A DNA stretch of 64,000 bases from an uncultured Oscillospiraceae bacterium (GCA_949841355.1 CATKZP010000012.1:1-64000), one strand, 5' to 3'. Positions 50,298 to 58,945 are shown, numbered from the stretch's first letter. Made by a program: numbers and translations. Notes: generated by a model from the sequence alone, not told the origin.

Positions 50298-51446
50298 TCA
50301 CTTCTGATAGAAGGAGATCATGTCCTCCAGGGACTTCATCTCCACCAGCGGCGCCCGGCCATAGGAGCCGAACTGCACGATCAGCGAACCCACGGCCTCC
50401 TTCACGCCGGCCTCCACCCGCTCCATCAGCAGGGCCCGGTCCTGGTCGGACACCTCCCCTGTGAGGATGGTGTCCATGATGGGCGGGAAGAACACGCGGG
50501 GATCAAAGGCGGCCTTTTTCTCCTCCAGCAGGGCGTACACGCCGCCGATGGAGGGGCTTTTTTGCAGCTCGGGCCGCTGGAAGAACAGCTCCTTCATGTT
50601 GCGGGTGACGGCCAGCCGGATATCGGTGTCCACGTTGATCTTGCGGATGCCGCAGGGGATGGCGGCCATCAGCTCGTCCACGTTGATGCCGTAGGCGTTC
50701 TGGATGTCTCCGCCCAGGCCGTTGATCTCCTTGACGATGTACTGGGGAACGGTGGACGAGCCGTGGGACACCAGGGCGCAGAAGATGCCCAGGCGGTTGA
50801 CACACTCCTTGATGGCAATAGGGATCTCCCGGCGGAGCTTGGCGTCCTTCCCCTTGTTGGCCCCGTGCTGGGTGCCGTAGGAGATGGCCAGGGCGTCCAC
50901 CCCGGTCTCCTGGATAAAGCGCACCGCGTCCAGAGGGTTGGTGTAGGTGGAGGTCTCAGCGAACACGTGGTCCTCCTGGCCCCCCAGCACGCCCAGCTCG
51001 CCCTCCACGCTGACGCCCCGGGCGTGGGCGTACTTCACCACCTCCCGGGTCAGCTCGATGTTCTGCTCCAGGGGGAGGGAGGAGCCGTCGATCATCACGG
51101 AGGTGTAGCCCCCCTCAATGGCGGCGGCGCAGGAATCGAAGTCCTTGCCGTGGTCCAGGTGGAGGACGATGGGGATGGGGGAGTTCTCCCCGTACTTTTT
51201 CACGGCGGCGGCGATGTTTCTGGCGCCCTTTTTCTTGTCCTCCAGGGTGCCCTGGGCGAAGTCCACCCGGCCCCCCATAAAGGCGTTGGCCAGATCCGCC
51301 CCCTGGAGAATGGCTGGGGAGCGGAAGGTCTCGTGCATTTCAATGACGGCCTTGGCCTGGGCCACGGCGTTGACGTTGAAAGCGCCCTGTGCGTAGCCGT
51401 GCAGCTCGGCGGCTTCCATCAACGGTCTCAGCGGTACTAACGGCAT
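50298..51446 (-). CDS. Class II fructose-bisphosphate aldolase family
   Basis: A 382-residue zinc aldolase. Zinc and catalytic residues appear in LHLDHGKDFDSC near 95-106, the Glu in VEGELGVLGGQED near 147-159, His in SYGTQHGANKG near 188 and VSHGSSTVP near 225. INVDTDIRLA near 270 binds the phosphate. It should split fructose-1,6-bisphosphate or a related ketose bisphosphate (tagatose type is possible). It sits between nagA and tpiA. Confidence 0.92.
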   Translation of the reverse strand: MPLVPLRPLMEAAELHGYAQGAFNVNAVAQAKAVIEMHETFRSPAILQGADLANAFMGGRVDFAQGTLEDKKKGARNIAAAVKKYGENSPIPIVLHLDHGKDFDSCAAAIEGGYTSVMIDGSSLPLEQNIELTREVVKYAHARGVSVEGELGVLGGQEDHVFAETSTYTNPLDAVRFIQETGVDALAISYGTQHGANKGKDAKLRREIPIAIKECVNRLGIFCALVSHGSSTVPQYIVKEINGLGGDIQNAYGINVDELMAAIPCGIRKINVDTDIRLAVTRNMKELFFQRPELQKSPSIGGVYALLEEKKAAFDPRVFFPPIMDTILTGEVSDQDRALLMERVEAGVKEAVGSLIVQFGSYGRAPLVEMKSLEDMISFYQK

Positions 51447-51460
51447 GGTGAGATCCTCCT

Positions 51461-52615
51461 TTATTCTTCTTCCCCGGCGTACACGCGCACGCCGGACACA
51501 TAGGTCTGTCTGACATTGAGGTCAGCATCCAGCACCACCAGATCCGCGTCCTTCCCCGGGGCGATGGAGCCCTTGCGGTCGTCGACGCCGATCAGGCGGG
51601 CGGGGTTACTGGTCAGCAGGGGCAGCACCCGCTCCACCGGCTGGCCGGTGAAGGAGACCAGGTTTTTCAGCGCCTGCCCCGTGGTGAGGGTGGAGCCGGC
51701 CCGCACACCGTTGGAGGCCAGCTTGGCGTCCCCGTCCTCCACCACCACGTCGTTAACGCCCAGCTTGTAGCGCCCGTCGGGCAAGCCCGCAGCCTGGATG
51801 GAGTCGGTAACCGCCGCCACCTTGTCCCAGCCCTTGCAGGCCAGCAGCATCCGCACCGTGCCCGGGTGGAGGTGCCGCCCGTCGCAGATGGCCTCGCAGT
51901 ATACCGGGCGCTCCAGCACGGCCCCCATGATGGACGGGCGGTGCTGGTGGAACAGGCCCATGGCGTTGAAGGTGTGGGTACAGGCCCTGGCCCCGGCGTC
52001 GATGGCCCGGATGGCGGTCTCATAGTCCGCCCCGGAGTGGCCGATGGCCACGGTGACCTCCCCGGCAATCTCCCGGATCATATCCACCACGCCCTCCACC
52101 TCGGGGGCCACGGTGAGATATCGGATGTCCCCTCCCGCCGCCTGCTGATAGGCGCGGAACAGGGCCGCGTCCCCCGTGCGCAGCAGGTGCTCGGGCATAG
52201 CCCCCTTGTACTCCGGGGACAGGAATGGCCCCTCCATGTGGATGCCCAGGAGCCGGGCCCCAGTGACGGGGGCGGCCATGGCCGCCTTGGCCTGCCCAAT
52301 GGCCCACAGGGTCTGCTCCTGCGTGTCGGTGAGGATGGAGCACAGCCAGCCGGTGGTGCCGTGGCGGGCAAAAAAGCGCCCAATTTTGGCGAAATCCTCC
52401 GCCGTGGCGGCGTTCACATCCACATTGTCGCCGCCGTGGGTGTGCAGATCCAGGAAGCCGGGAGCCAGCATCCGGCCCTCCAGGTCAATGATGCGGCATC
52501 CCTCCGAACCATCAGGGGTGAAAGCGCCGATGCGCCCGTCCTCCACGTGCAGATTCCCCCGGCGGAACTGGCCGTCCACGTAGACCAGGCCGTTGACAAA
52601 CAGCAGCTTTTCCAT
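51461..52615 (-). CDS. nagA: N-acetylglucosamine-6-phosphate deacetylase
   Basis: A 384-residue amidohydrolase. Metal residues: HTHGG near 59-63, Glu in HMEGPFLSP near 130, His in IGHSGA near 193 and HTFNAMG near 213. The catalytic Asp is in AVTDSI near 270. It removes acetate from N-acetylhexosamine-6-phosphate. The ATG at 52613-52615 follows GGAGGCGG. It is adjacent to the nagB-like gene, which fixes the pathway as amino-sugar use. Confidence 0.94.
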   Translation of the reverse strand: MEKLLFVNGLVYVDGQFRRGNLHVEDGRIGAFTPDGSEGCRIIDLEGRMLAPGFLDLHTHGGDNVDVNAATAEDFAKIGRFFARHGTTGWLCSILTDTQEQTLWAIGQAKAAMAAPVTGARLLGIHMEGPFLSPEYKGAMPEHLLRTGDAALFRAYQQAAGGDIRYLTVAPEVEGVVDMIREIAGEVTVAIGHSGADYETAIRAIDAGARACTHTFNAMGLFHQHRPSIMGAVLERPVYCEAICDGRHLHPGTVRMLLACKGWDKVAAVTDSIQAAGLPDGRYKLGVNDVVVEDGDAKLASNGVRAGSTLTTGQALKNLVSFTGQPVERVLPLLTSNPARLIGVDDRKGSIAPGKDADLVVLDADLNVRQTYVSGVRVYAGEEE

Positions 52616-52628
52616 GATCCGCCTCCGC

Positions 52629-53444
52629 TCAGAAGGGCTGGCCCGCCGCCACCGCATTGGTGTAGATGACGGCGTCCGGATGGTTTTGCAGCAGGCTGGC
52701 CGGGAAGTGGGCGGTGATCTCCCCGTAGGCGGCCTGCCGCACCACGGAGCGGTGCCACTCCCGGAACACGCCCAGGCGCACCCTCCGGGCCCCCAGAATC
52801 TGCTTGATGCCGATGGTGACCGCCCGCTTGGGCATGGCGTCGATGGCCCCGCAGCGGTCCCCGATGGCGTTGGCGGTGCGGGTCTCCGGATTTAGGAACA
52901 GCACCCGGGTGCCCAGCTGGGCAAACTCCTGGGCGCTCATGTCCTCCCGGGCCTCGTTGAAGGCCAGGTGGCCGTTGATGCCGATGCCGCCGAAGGCGAT
53001 GTCCACCCCGCCCAGCTCCTCGATCAGCCGGTCCACCTTCCCCGGGTCGGCGGGGTCGGGAAATACCCGCTGCTCCGGGGGCATCAGCAGCTCGGCGTCG
53101 ATCTTGGAATACACCGTGCGCTCCATGAAGCCCCGGAAGGACAGGGGGATGTCCTTCTCGATGTAGCTGCCGTCGTCGTTCAGGTATTCGTCCATGTTAA
53201 TGAACCAGCAGTTTTTCAGGCTCACTCGGTCCCGGTTCACCAGCCGGACAAAGATGGGGTACTGCCCCACCGGGCCCACCGGGCAGATGAACACGGTTTT
53301 CTCTCCCCGGGCGTTGTGCTCACGGATGGCGGCGATCATCTCCATGGCCAGCTCGTAGAACACCTCGCCGGAGTCCCCCAGGGGAATGACCGGAATCTTT
53401 GCGTCCTTGCCCAGCTCCTGGGCGGGTATCTGAAAATAATCCAT
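52629..53444 (-). CDS. NagB-like glucosamine-6-phosphate deaminase/isomerase
   Basis: A 271-residue sugar-phosphate isomerase of the NagB/6-phosphogluconolactonase fold. Present: the catalytic Asp in FINMDEYL near 82-89 and the loop GGIGINGHLAFNEA near 150. Unusual: the phosphate loop at residues 54-62 is CPVGPVGQY instead of the typical ATGGTP-x-G-x-Y, losing the Thr and one Gly. It is expected to turn glucosamine-6-phosphate into fructose-6-phosphate and ammonia, but a different hexosamine phosphate is possible. The next gene, nagA, starts 13 bases after it. Confidence 0.85.
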   Translation of the reverse strand: MDYFQIPAQELGKDAKIPVIPLGDSGEVFYELAMEMIAAIREHNARGEKTVFICPVGPVGQYPIFVRLVNRDRVSLKNCWFINMDEYLNDDGSYIEKDIPLSFRGFMERTVYSKIDAELLMPPEQRVFPDPADPGKVDRLIEELGGVDIAFGGIGINGHLAFNEAREDMSAQEFAQLGTRVLFLNPETRTANAIGDRCGAIDAMPKRAVTIGIKQILGARRVRLGVFREWHRSVVRQAAYGEITAHFPASLLQNHPDAVIYTNAVAAGQPF

Positions 53445-53465
53445 GCGGGTTCCTTCCTTTCCTTG

Positions 53466-54131
53466 TTAAAAAAGATGGGCCACGTCCAGCTCCTGGATCA
53501 GATCAACGATCTCCCGGGTGCGGGTGCAGCCGAATTTCCGCAGCAGGCTTTTGATTTGGGTTTTGACCGTCACCACCTCCACGCACCGCTTGGCAGCAAT
53601 CTCCCGGATCTTCTTTCCGCCCAGCAGCAGCCGCACCAGCTCCCGCTCGGCGGTGGTGAGCTGGGAGACGGCGGTGATGAAAAACAGCAGGCTGCGCTCC
53701 GAGCGGCGCAGGCGGGTGTACTCCTTCATCAGCAGGCTCTGCACCCGGTCGTCCAGGGCGGCGCGCCCGGCGGCGGCCTCCCGGATATGGCGCAGGAGCT
53801 CCCCCTCGTCACAGCCCTTGACGATGTAGTCCACCGCCCCGGCCCCCATCGAGGTGAGAATCATATTGTCCGTCTCGTGGGCGGTGAGGAAGATCACCTT
53901 GGCCTCCGGCTTATGCTCCAGAATGCGTTCAGCCGCCCGAATGCCGGCGGTGGTGGTCTCCATCTCAATATCCATGAGGATCAGGTCGAAGGGGGTGGAC
54001 CGCGCCAGCTCCTCGATCTCCCGGCCGGTGGCGGCGCTGCCCGCCACCTCCATATCCTCCTGCTGGTCCAGGGTGTCGCACAGGTCCTCTCGGAGCAACC
54101 CGAAATCCTCGGCCACCAGAATACGTATCAT
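53466..54131 (-). CDS. LuxR/NarL-type response regulator
   Basis: A 221-residue regulator. The receiver domain (1-120) has the acidic pocket in VAEDFGLLRED, the phospho-acceptor in LILMDIEMETTTAG near 54, and the lysine in YIVKG near 104. The C-terminal helix-turn-helix (about 155-215) reads LTTAERELVRLLLGGKKIREIA and then CVEVVTVKTQIKSLLRK. It overlaps the kinase gene by four bases and lies 21 bases before the nagB-like gene, so it is co-transcribed with the catabolic genes it probably controls. Confidence 0.93.
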   Translation of the reverse strand: MIRILVAEDFGLLREDLCDTLDQQEDMEVAGSAATGREIEELARSTPFDLILMDIEMETTTAGIRAAERILEHKPEAKVIFLTAHETDNMILTSMGAGAVDYIVKGCDEGELLRHIREAAAGRAALDDRVQSLLMKEYTRLRRSERSLLFFITAVSQLTTAERELVRLLLGGKKIREIAAKRCVEVVTVKTQIKSLLRKFGCTRTREIVDLIQELDVAHLF

Positions 54132-55636
54132 GTCCCCGCCCCCTCATTCCCATATCTGGGCAGAACCACCAAAAAGGACGCCCCGCCCCCGGGGTTGTTC
54201 TCCACGCGGAGGCTTCCCAGGTGGCTGCGCACGATGGTACGCGTGTGATACAGCCCCATGCCCCAGTTGAAGTTGGTATTCTTGCTGGAGTAGAAGGGCT
54301 CAAAGATATGTTTGCGGGCCGCCGGAGAGACGCCGGGGCCCTGATCCCGGATCTCCAGGATCGTATAGAACCTCTCCTGGTGGCACACCAGGAGGACAGG
54401 CCGGTCACTGTGGCCGGCCTCCACGTTGGCTTCCCATGCGTTGGCCAGCAGATTATACAGCGCCTCGCTGAGGTAGTTCTCGTCGGCCAGCACCTGGAGC
54501 TCCCCGTCCAGCCGGGACTCCACCAGCCCCTCCGGGTGCTTCCGGGCGAAGCGGTCCAGCGCCACCTGCTCCAGCCGCCCCAGCGGGATGGGGAACAGCC
54601 GGACAGACTTGGATTTCACCGTGCGGTATAGCTCGTCCGAGCGGGTGATGAGCTGTTCGTTGTTCTGGCTCAGGCTGTCCACGTACTGCCGCAGCCGCTC
54701 CAAATCGGGCTCCTCCCGCTGAAGCTCCCCCCGGATGCGCTTATACAGCACCCGGTTGGCCAGCAGCTGGTTCTTGATGCTGTGGACAAAGACGGACGCC
54801 CCGGAACGGGCCACGTCGAACCGCCGCTCCAGCCCCGCTTCCTGCTGCCCGGCGGCCAGCGTGTCCTGGGTATACATCAGCAGGCTTGCAAGCGCCAGCA
54901 CACCGCAGATCACATTGCCCACCGCCAGCAGCACATATCCCGCCACGCTCAGCGTATATTGCAGATAGCCCGCCCCCCGGACCCACAGGTAGTCGTAGCT
55001 GTAGAAGCGGTATACCTGCCCCGGGTCCTGCCCGCAGTAGAGCAGGTACAGGACGGACAGGGACAGCAGGCACAGGGCGGTTTTGCCGAACTGCCGCCGG
55101 CAGAAGGGGATTCGGATGGCCCGGAACTCCAGCGCCAGCAACAGCAGGGCCAGCGCCACATAGCCCACCGTCCAGAGGTAGGAAAAGTAGTACAATGCGG
55201 CCTGGACAGCGCTGTCCGTGGGGATCAGGCTCCGATAGAGCCCCGGCCAATAGGCGGCCAGCGACGCTGCCGGACACAGCAGCGCCAGCCAATGCAGCCG
55301 CCGGGTCCTGGTAACGGCGGGCAACCGGGAGTAGTACATCGCCATGCCCAGCAGGCACAGGGGGAACAGGTGCCGCCCTATTGAGATTGCAAACCCCAGC
55401 TGGTTCAGTGTGATGAAGCGGTATTGCAGCCACACCCGAACGGTGTGGGAGAAAAACAGCACCCCTTCCAGCTCCCGGGAGATGCCCCCCTGCTTGGAAA
55501 TGAGGATCATCACCCCCGCCAGAAAAACGGTGAGGGTCAGGCACACCGCGGACAGCAGCAGCGTCTCCCGGGTGCGCTTAATCAGCAGCACCAGCAGGGA
55601 GCCCGCCAGCAGACCCGCTACAAGCACCAGCAGCAT
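54128..55636 (-). CDS. Membrane sensor histidine kinase
   Basis: A 502-residue kinase. The first 265 residues contain about eight hydrophobic helices and little extracellular sequence, suggesting it senses a membrane or transported signal. The dimerisation part holds a likely phospho-acceptor in SVFVHSIKNQLLANR near 292. The ATPase domain follows with LYNLLANAWEA, the G-box DQGPGVS and WGMGLYHTRTIV. It heads the eight-gene operon with its own promoter just after the ABC terminator. Confidence 0.9.
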   Translation of the reverse strand: MLLVLVAGLLAGSLLVLLIKRTRETLLLSAVCLTLTVFLAGVMILISKQGGISRELEGVLFFSHTVRVWLQYRFITLNQLGFAISIGRHLFPLCLLGMAMYYSRLPAVTRTRRLHWLALLCPAASLAAYWPGLYRSLIPTDSAVQAALYYFSYLWTVGYVALALLLLALEFRAIRIPFCRRQFGKTALCLLSLSVLYLLYCGQDPGQVYRFYSYDYLWVRGAGYLQYTLSVAGYVLLAVGNVICGVLALASLLMYTQDTLAAGQQEAGLERRFDVARSGASVFVHSIKNQLLANRVLYKRIRGELQREEPDLERLRQYVDSLSQNNEQLITRSDELYRTVKSKSVRLFPIPLGRLEQVALDRFARKHPEGLVESRLDGELQVLADENYLSEALYNLLANAWEANVEAGHSDRPVLLVCHQERFYTILEIRDQGPGVSPAARKHIFEPFYSSKNTNFNWGMGLYHTRTIVRSHLGSLRVENNPGGGASFLVVLPRYGNEGAGT

Positions 55637-55666
55637 GACTCCAACCCCTTTCCCCTCTTTTTCTAT

Positions 55667-55695
55667 ATTTTACCTGAAGCGGGGCGGGATGTAAA
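55667..55695 (-). promoter_or_regulatory. Promoter of the two-component/hexosamine operon
   Basis: On the minus strand, TTTACA (55690-55695) and TAAAAT (55667-55672), spacer 17 bases. It lies between the terminator of the ABC operon and the kinase gene. No promoter can fit in the gaps further downstream (12-21 bases). Confidence 0.8.
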
Positions 55696-55701
55696 TAGGG
55701 G

Positions 55702-55737
55702 AAAAAGGGGGCGGCGGCGGTGGCCCGCCGCCGCCCC
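55702..55737 (-). terminator. Terminator of the ABC importer operon
   Basis: GGGGCGGCGGCGG (55708-55720) pairs perfectly with CCGCCGCCGCCCC (55725-55737). On the minus strand CTTTTT follows. Confidence 0.92.
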
Positions 55738-55766
55738 GGCGCGATTACGCGGCGCGGATGCTTAAA

Positions 55767-56843
55767 TTAGTAGTTGGCGGCCTCGGTCATGAGGTCGAAT
55801 TGGACGTAGTCCTCCACAGGACACTTCTCCTCGGGAGTGATAGCCTCATTCTTCACCATCATCTCCTGCTGGAGCTCGTAGTAGGCCTTGATGGAGCCGT
55901 CAGCAATGCCGGCGGCCACGTCCTTGCCGGTGAACCACTCGGCCACGCCCCGCTCGGCGTAGACAGAGTCATAGTCTACCGCCAGCAGGTCGGACACCCA
56001 CTTGGCCACCTCGTCGTAGTGATCATCGGCGGCATAGTCCATGGCCTTGAACAGGGCCCGCAGGAAGCGGACCACCACGTCCTTATTGCCCTCCAGGTAG
56101 TTGGGCATGGCAATCCAGCTGGCCAGGGAGACGGAGGTGTCGGCAAAGGTCATGTTGTCGGTGAGCTTGGTGGCGCCCTCCACCTCGGACAGGATGGTCA
56201 GGCTCTGGGGGGACCAGATAGCGCAGGCGTCCACGCCCTTGGACATCATGGCGGTGACCACGGCGGAGGGGTCCATATCCATGGCGGTGATGTCATTCAT
56301 GGTGAGCCCGGCCTTGGTCAGGGTGTTGACCAGGATGATCTCGCTGGAGGTGCCGGAGGCGTAGGCCACGGTCTTGCCCTTCAGGTCCTCAATGGACTTG
56401 ACATCGGGGCCGCCGATGACGGCGTCGCCGTTGGACACGTGGGACAGGGCGATGATGGAGGCGCGGCCCTGGACGCACAGCTTATGGGCGCCGTCTCCGA
56501 TGTAGCCCAGATTGATGGAGCCGTTCTCCATGGCGGCGATGATATTGGGGCCGTTGTCAAAGGAGGTCAGCTCGAGGGTGATGCCTTCCTCCTCAAAGTA
56601 GCCCTTCTCCTTGGCGGTCATGACGGACCACAGGCTGCCGTAGTTGTTCATGTAGCCGATGTTCAGGGTGACGGGCTCCACAGCGGGCTCGGTGGGGTCA
56701 GGCTCCTTGGTGGGGTCGGGCTCAGCGGGCTGGCTGGCGGGGGGAGCGGTGGGGTCGGCGGTCTCCTTGGGGCCGCACCCGGCCAGCATACCGCACACCA
56801 TGACGGCGGCCAGCAAGAGGGCAAGGATCTTTTTCAGGTTCAT
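55767..56843 (-). CDS. ABC importer substrate-binding lipoprotein (SsuA/TauA/NMT1-like)
   Basis: A 358-residue binding protein. Signal: MNLKKILALLLAAVMVCGML, then lipobox cysteine (LAGCG) near 24, followed by a Pro/Thr/Glu repeat linker (about 28-55). The mature part has NIGYMNNYGSLWSVMTAKEKGYF and NLGYIGDGAHKL, typical of sulfonate/nitrate/thiamine-precursor binding proteins. The ligand is not evident. The ATG at 56841-56843 is about ten bases after GAGGAGG. Last gene of its operon. Confidence 0.92.
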   Translation of the reverse strand: MNLKKILALLLAAVMVCGMLAGCGPKETADPTAPPASQPAEPDPTKEPDPTEPAVEPVTLNIGYMNNYGSLWSVMTAKEKGYFEEEGITLELTSFDNGPNIIAAMENGSINLGYIGDGAHKLCVQGRASIIALSHVSNGDAVIGGPDVKSIEDLKGKTVAYASGTSSEIILVNTLTKAGLTMNDITAMDMDPSAVVTAMMSKGVDACAIWSPQSLTILSEVEGATKLTDNMTFADTSVSLASWIAMPNYLEGNKDVVVRFLRALFKAMDYAADDHYDEVAKWVSDLLAVDYDSVYAERGVAEWFTGKDVAAGIADGSIKAYYELQQEMMVKNEAITPEEKCPVEDYVQFDLMTEAANY

Positions 56844-56907
56844 TTCAATCATTCCTCCTCATTTTTTATACAGCATATTGTGGCGGCGAAACGCCGTTCC
56901 AACCATG

Positions 56908-57699
56908 TTATTTGCGCACCTCCAGGTACTCCTGGTAGACCTGGCTCCAAATATGGTTCTTCAGCTCCAGAAAGCGGGGGGACATCTTGGTCTCCTGGGT
57001 GCGGGGGTAGGGGATGTCGATGTCCACCATCTCCTTGATCCGGCCGGGGCGGGCGCTCATGATAATCACCTTCTGGGCCAGGATGATGGCCTCGTCCACG
57101 TCATGGGTGATGAAGAAGCAGGTCTTGCGGTCCTTCTCCCAGGTATCCAGCAGCTCGGTCTGGAGCTGGGTTCGGGTCTGGGCGTCCAGGGCGCCGAAGG
57201 GTTCGTCCATCAGCAGCACCTCGGGGTTGGCGGCGTAAGCCCGGGCGATGGCCACCCGCTGCTTCATGCCGCCGGACAGCTCCTTGGGGTAGTGGTCGGC
57301 AAACTTCACCAGATCCACCTTCTCCAGGTACTTCATGGCCTCCTCGTCGGCCTCTTTGCCCTTGATGCCCCGCATTTCCAGGGCGAACTTCACGTTTTTC
57401 TTCACCGTCAGCCAGGGGAACAGGGCGTACTGCTGGAACACCACGCCGCGGTCGGTGCCGGTTCCGGTGACCTCCTTGCCGTTACACAGCACGGTGCCGG
57501 AGGTGGGCTGGGTGAGCCCGGCGATGATGTTCAGCAGGGTGGACTTGCCGCAGCCGGAGGGGCCAACCACGCAGATGAACTCGTTCTCGTAAATATCCAG
57601 GTCCACGCCGTTCAAGGCCACCATCTCGCCGTTGCGGGTGTCGAACACCATGCGGACGTTCTTGATCTGGACCTTTAAATCTCTCGCTTCTCCTGCCAT
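56908..57699 (-). CDS. ABC ATP-binding protein (SsuB/TauB/NrtD type)
   Basis: A 263-residue ATPase. Walker A: GPSGCGKST near 43-51. Q-loop: VVFQQYALFPWLTV. Signature: ELSGGMKQRVA near 140. Walker B: VLLMDEPFGALD near 160, and H-loop FITHDVDEA. The LFPWLTV segment is typical of this importer class. It overlaps the permease gene by 25 bases. Confidence 0.95.
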   Translation of the reverse strand: MAGEARDLKVQIKNVRMVFDTRNGEMVALNGVDLDIYENEFICVVGPSGCGKSTLLNIIAGLTQPTSGTVLCNGKEVTGTGTDRGVVFQQYALFPWLTVKKNVKFALEMRGIKGKEADEEAMKYLEKVDLVKFADHYPKELSGGMKQRVAIARAYAANPEVLLMDEPFGALDAQTRTQLQTELLDTWEKDRKTCFFITHDVDEAIILAQKVIIMSARPGRIKEMVDIDIPYPRTQETKMSPRFLELKNHIWSQVYQEYLEVRK

Positions 57700-58454
57700 C
57701 CCGTCAGCTTCCTTTCTAAGAATTGAATGATGGTCTCCAGCAGCATCCCGACGATGCCGATGATGATGACGTAGGCCAGCATGGGGGCCGAGTCAAAGGA
57801 GTTGTTCAACGAACGGATGCGCATACCCAGCCCGGCCACGGCGCCCACGGACTCGGCGGCGATCAGGGTGGTCAGGGCCACCGACGCGCCCAGCCGCACG
57901 GCGGTCATAATAAAGGGCAGGGTGGCCGGGGCGATCACCCGGACAAAGATCACCTTGTCGTCCGCCCCCAGCACCCGGGCGGCCTTAATCAGCGTCTCGT
58001 CCACGTTGATGACGCCCTGATAGATGGTCACGCACATAATGAGGAAGCAGGCAATGGTGATTACGATGATCTGAGGGCGGCGGCCCACGCCGGCGCAAAT
58101 GACAATCAGCGGCACGTAGGCCAGGGGCGGGATGTTGCGGATGAACTGAATCCAGGGCTGGATGATGTTGCGCACCGGCAGGTACCATGCCATGAGGATG
58201 GCCACCGGCAGGGCAATCACAAAGCCCAGGGCGTAGCCCGAGAACACGGAGATCAGGCTGCTGGACAGATCCTGCCAGAACACGCCCCGCTCCACCATTT
58301 TCGCCAGGCCCTGAATGGTGACCACAGCGTTGGGAAACGCCCGGGAAGTCACTGGAATGATGGACAGCAGGTACCACAGGCCCATAGCCACCAGGAACGA
58401 GATCAGCAGCCACAGCGCGGGGGGAATCCGGCTTTGGGACTTTTTCGTTTTCAT
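57675..58454 (-). CDS. ABC permease (SsuC/TauC type)
   Basis: A 259-residue permease with about six helices. The cytoplasmic coupling loop reads AARVLGADDKVIFVRVIAPATLPFIMTAVR near residue 160-190 (EAA loop with Gly and Pro). It is the first gene of the importer operon. The promoter is not certain; TATAAT at 58519-58524 on the minus strand lacks a good -35 box. Confidence 0.93.
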   Translation of the reverse strand: MKTKKSQSRIPPALWLLISFLVAMGLWYLLSIIPVTSRAFPNAVVTIQGLAKMVERGVFWQDLSSSLISVFSGYALGFVIALPVAILMAWYLPVRNIIQPWIQFIRNIPPLAYVPLIVICAGVGRRPQIIVITIACFLIMCVTIYQGVINVDETLIKAARVLGADDKVIFVRVIAPATLPFIMTAVRLGASVALTTLIAAESVGAVAGLGMRIRSLNNSFDSAPMLAYVIIIGIVGMLLETIIQFLERKLTGWQEKREI

Positions 58455-58656
58455 TGCTCCGACCCACTCCTTTTTCTGTCTTTTCTTGGAACACGCAAGA
58501 CAGTATAACTACATGCTGATTATAAGCAGAGGGCGGAAAAAGAAAAAGTATGAATTTTTTTCATACCCTGAAAATATCTGTAAAATGGGCCATTGCATGT
58601 GGTCATTTTGCACGACAGCTTGGCAGCTGCGTTGTATATTTTGCCGGGAAAACAGC
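58455..58656. other. A+T-richer leader region of the ABC importer operon
   Basis: No gene. On the minus strand a perfect TATAAT (58519-58524) is the best -10 candidate. A weak GTATGAA/TTCATAC hairpin lies at about 58547-58565. Confidence 0.4.
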
Positions 58657-58691
58657 AAAGCCCGAGTATAGCATGGCTATACTCGGACTTT
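58657..58691. terminator. Hairpin upstream of the ABC importer operon
   Basis: CCGAGTATAGC (58662-58672) pairs with GCTATACTCGG (58676-58686), extended by AAAG/CTTT. Because the nearest promoter for the ABC operon is probably further down, it may be a second terminator for the tRNA transcript; an attenuator is also possible. Confidence 0.55.
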
Positions 58692-58810
58692 GTCTAATTT
58701 GGGGTAAGCGTGCAAAATCGCTTTTTCCGGCCCGCGAAACCGGGGCCCCCGCGAAGCCGGCCTTTGGCTTTGTGGGGAAAGGAGGGGCAGCGGAGTGAGC
58801 GCGCCCTGAC

Positions 58811-58853
58811 TTTTGAAAAAAGTCGGGGCAAGCGATATATCGCTTGCCCCGAC
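58811..58853 (-). terminator. Terminator of tRNA-Ser
   Basis: GTCGGGGCAAGCGATA (58822-58837) is followed directly by its complement (58838-58853), then TTTTTT on the minus strand. It starts right after the CCA end. Confidence 0.93.
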
Positions 58854-58854
58854 G

Positions 58855-58945
58855 TGGCGCAGCGGGAGGGATTCGAACCCTCGAGCGGTTTCAGCCGCTA
58901 CACGATTTCCAATCGTGCTCGTTATGACCTCTTCGATACCGCTGC
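58855..58945 (-). tRNA. tRNA-Ser (anticodon GGA)
   Basis: Minus strand, 91 bases including an encoded CCA. The acceptor arm GCAGCGG pairs with CCGCTGC. The anticodon arm is CACGATTGGAAATCGTG with GGA in the loop. A long variable arm, AGCGGCTGAAACCGCT, marks a class II (serine) tRNA. The T arm GAGGGTTCGAATCCCTC is perfect. It reads UCC and UCU codons. Confidence 0.97.
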
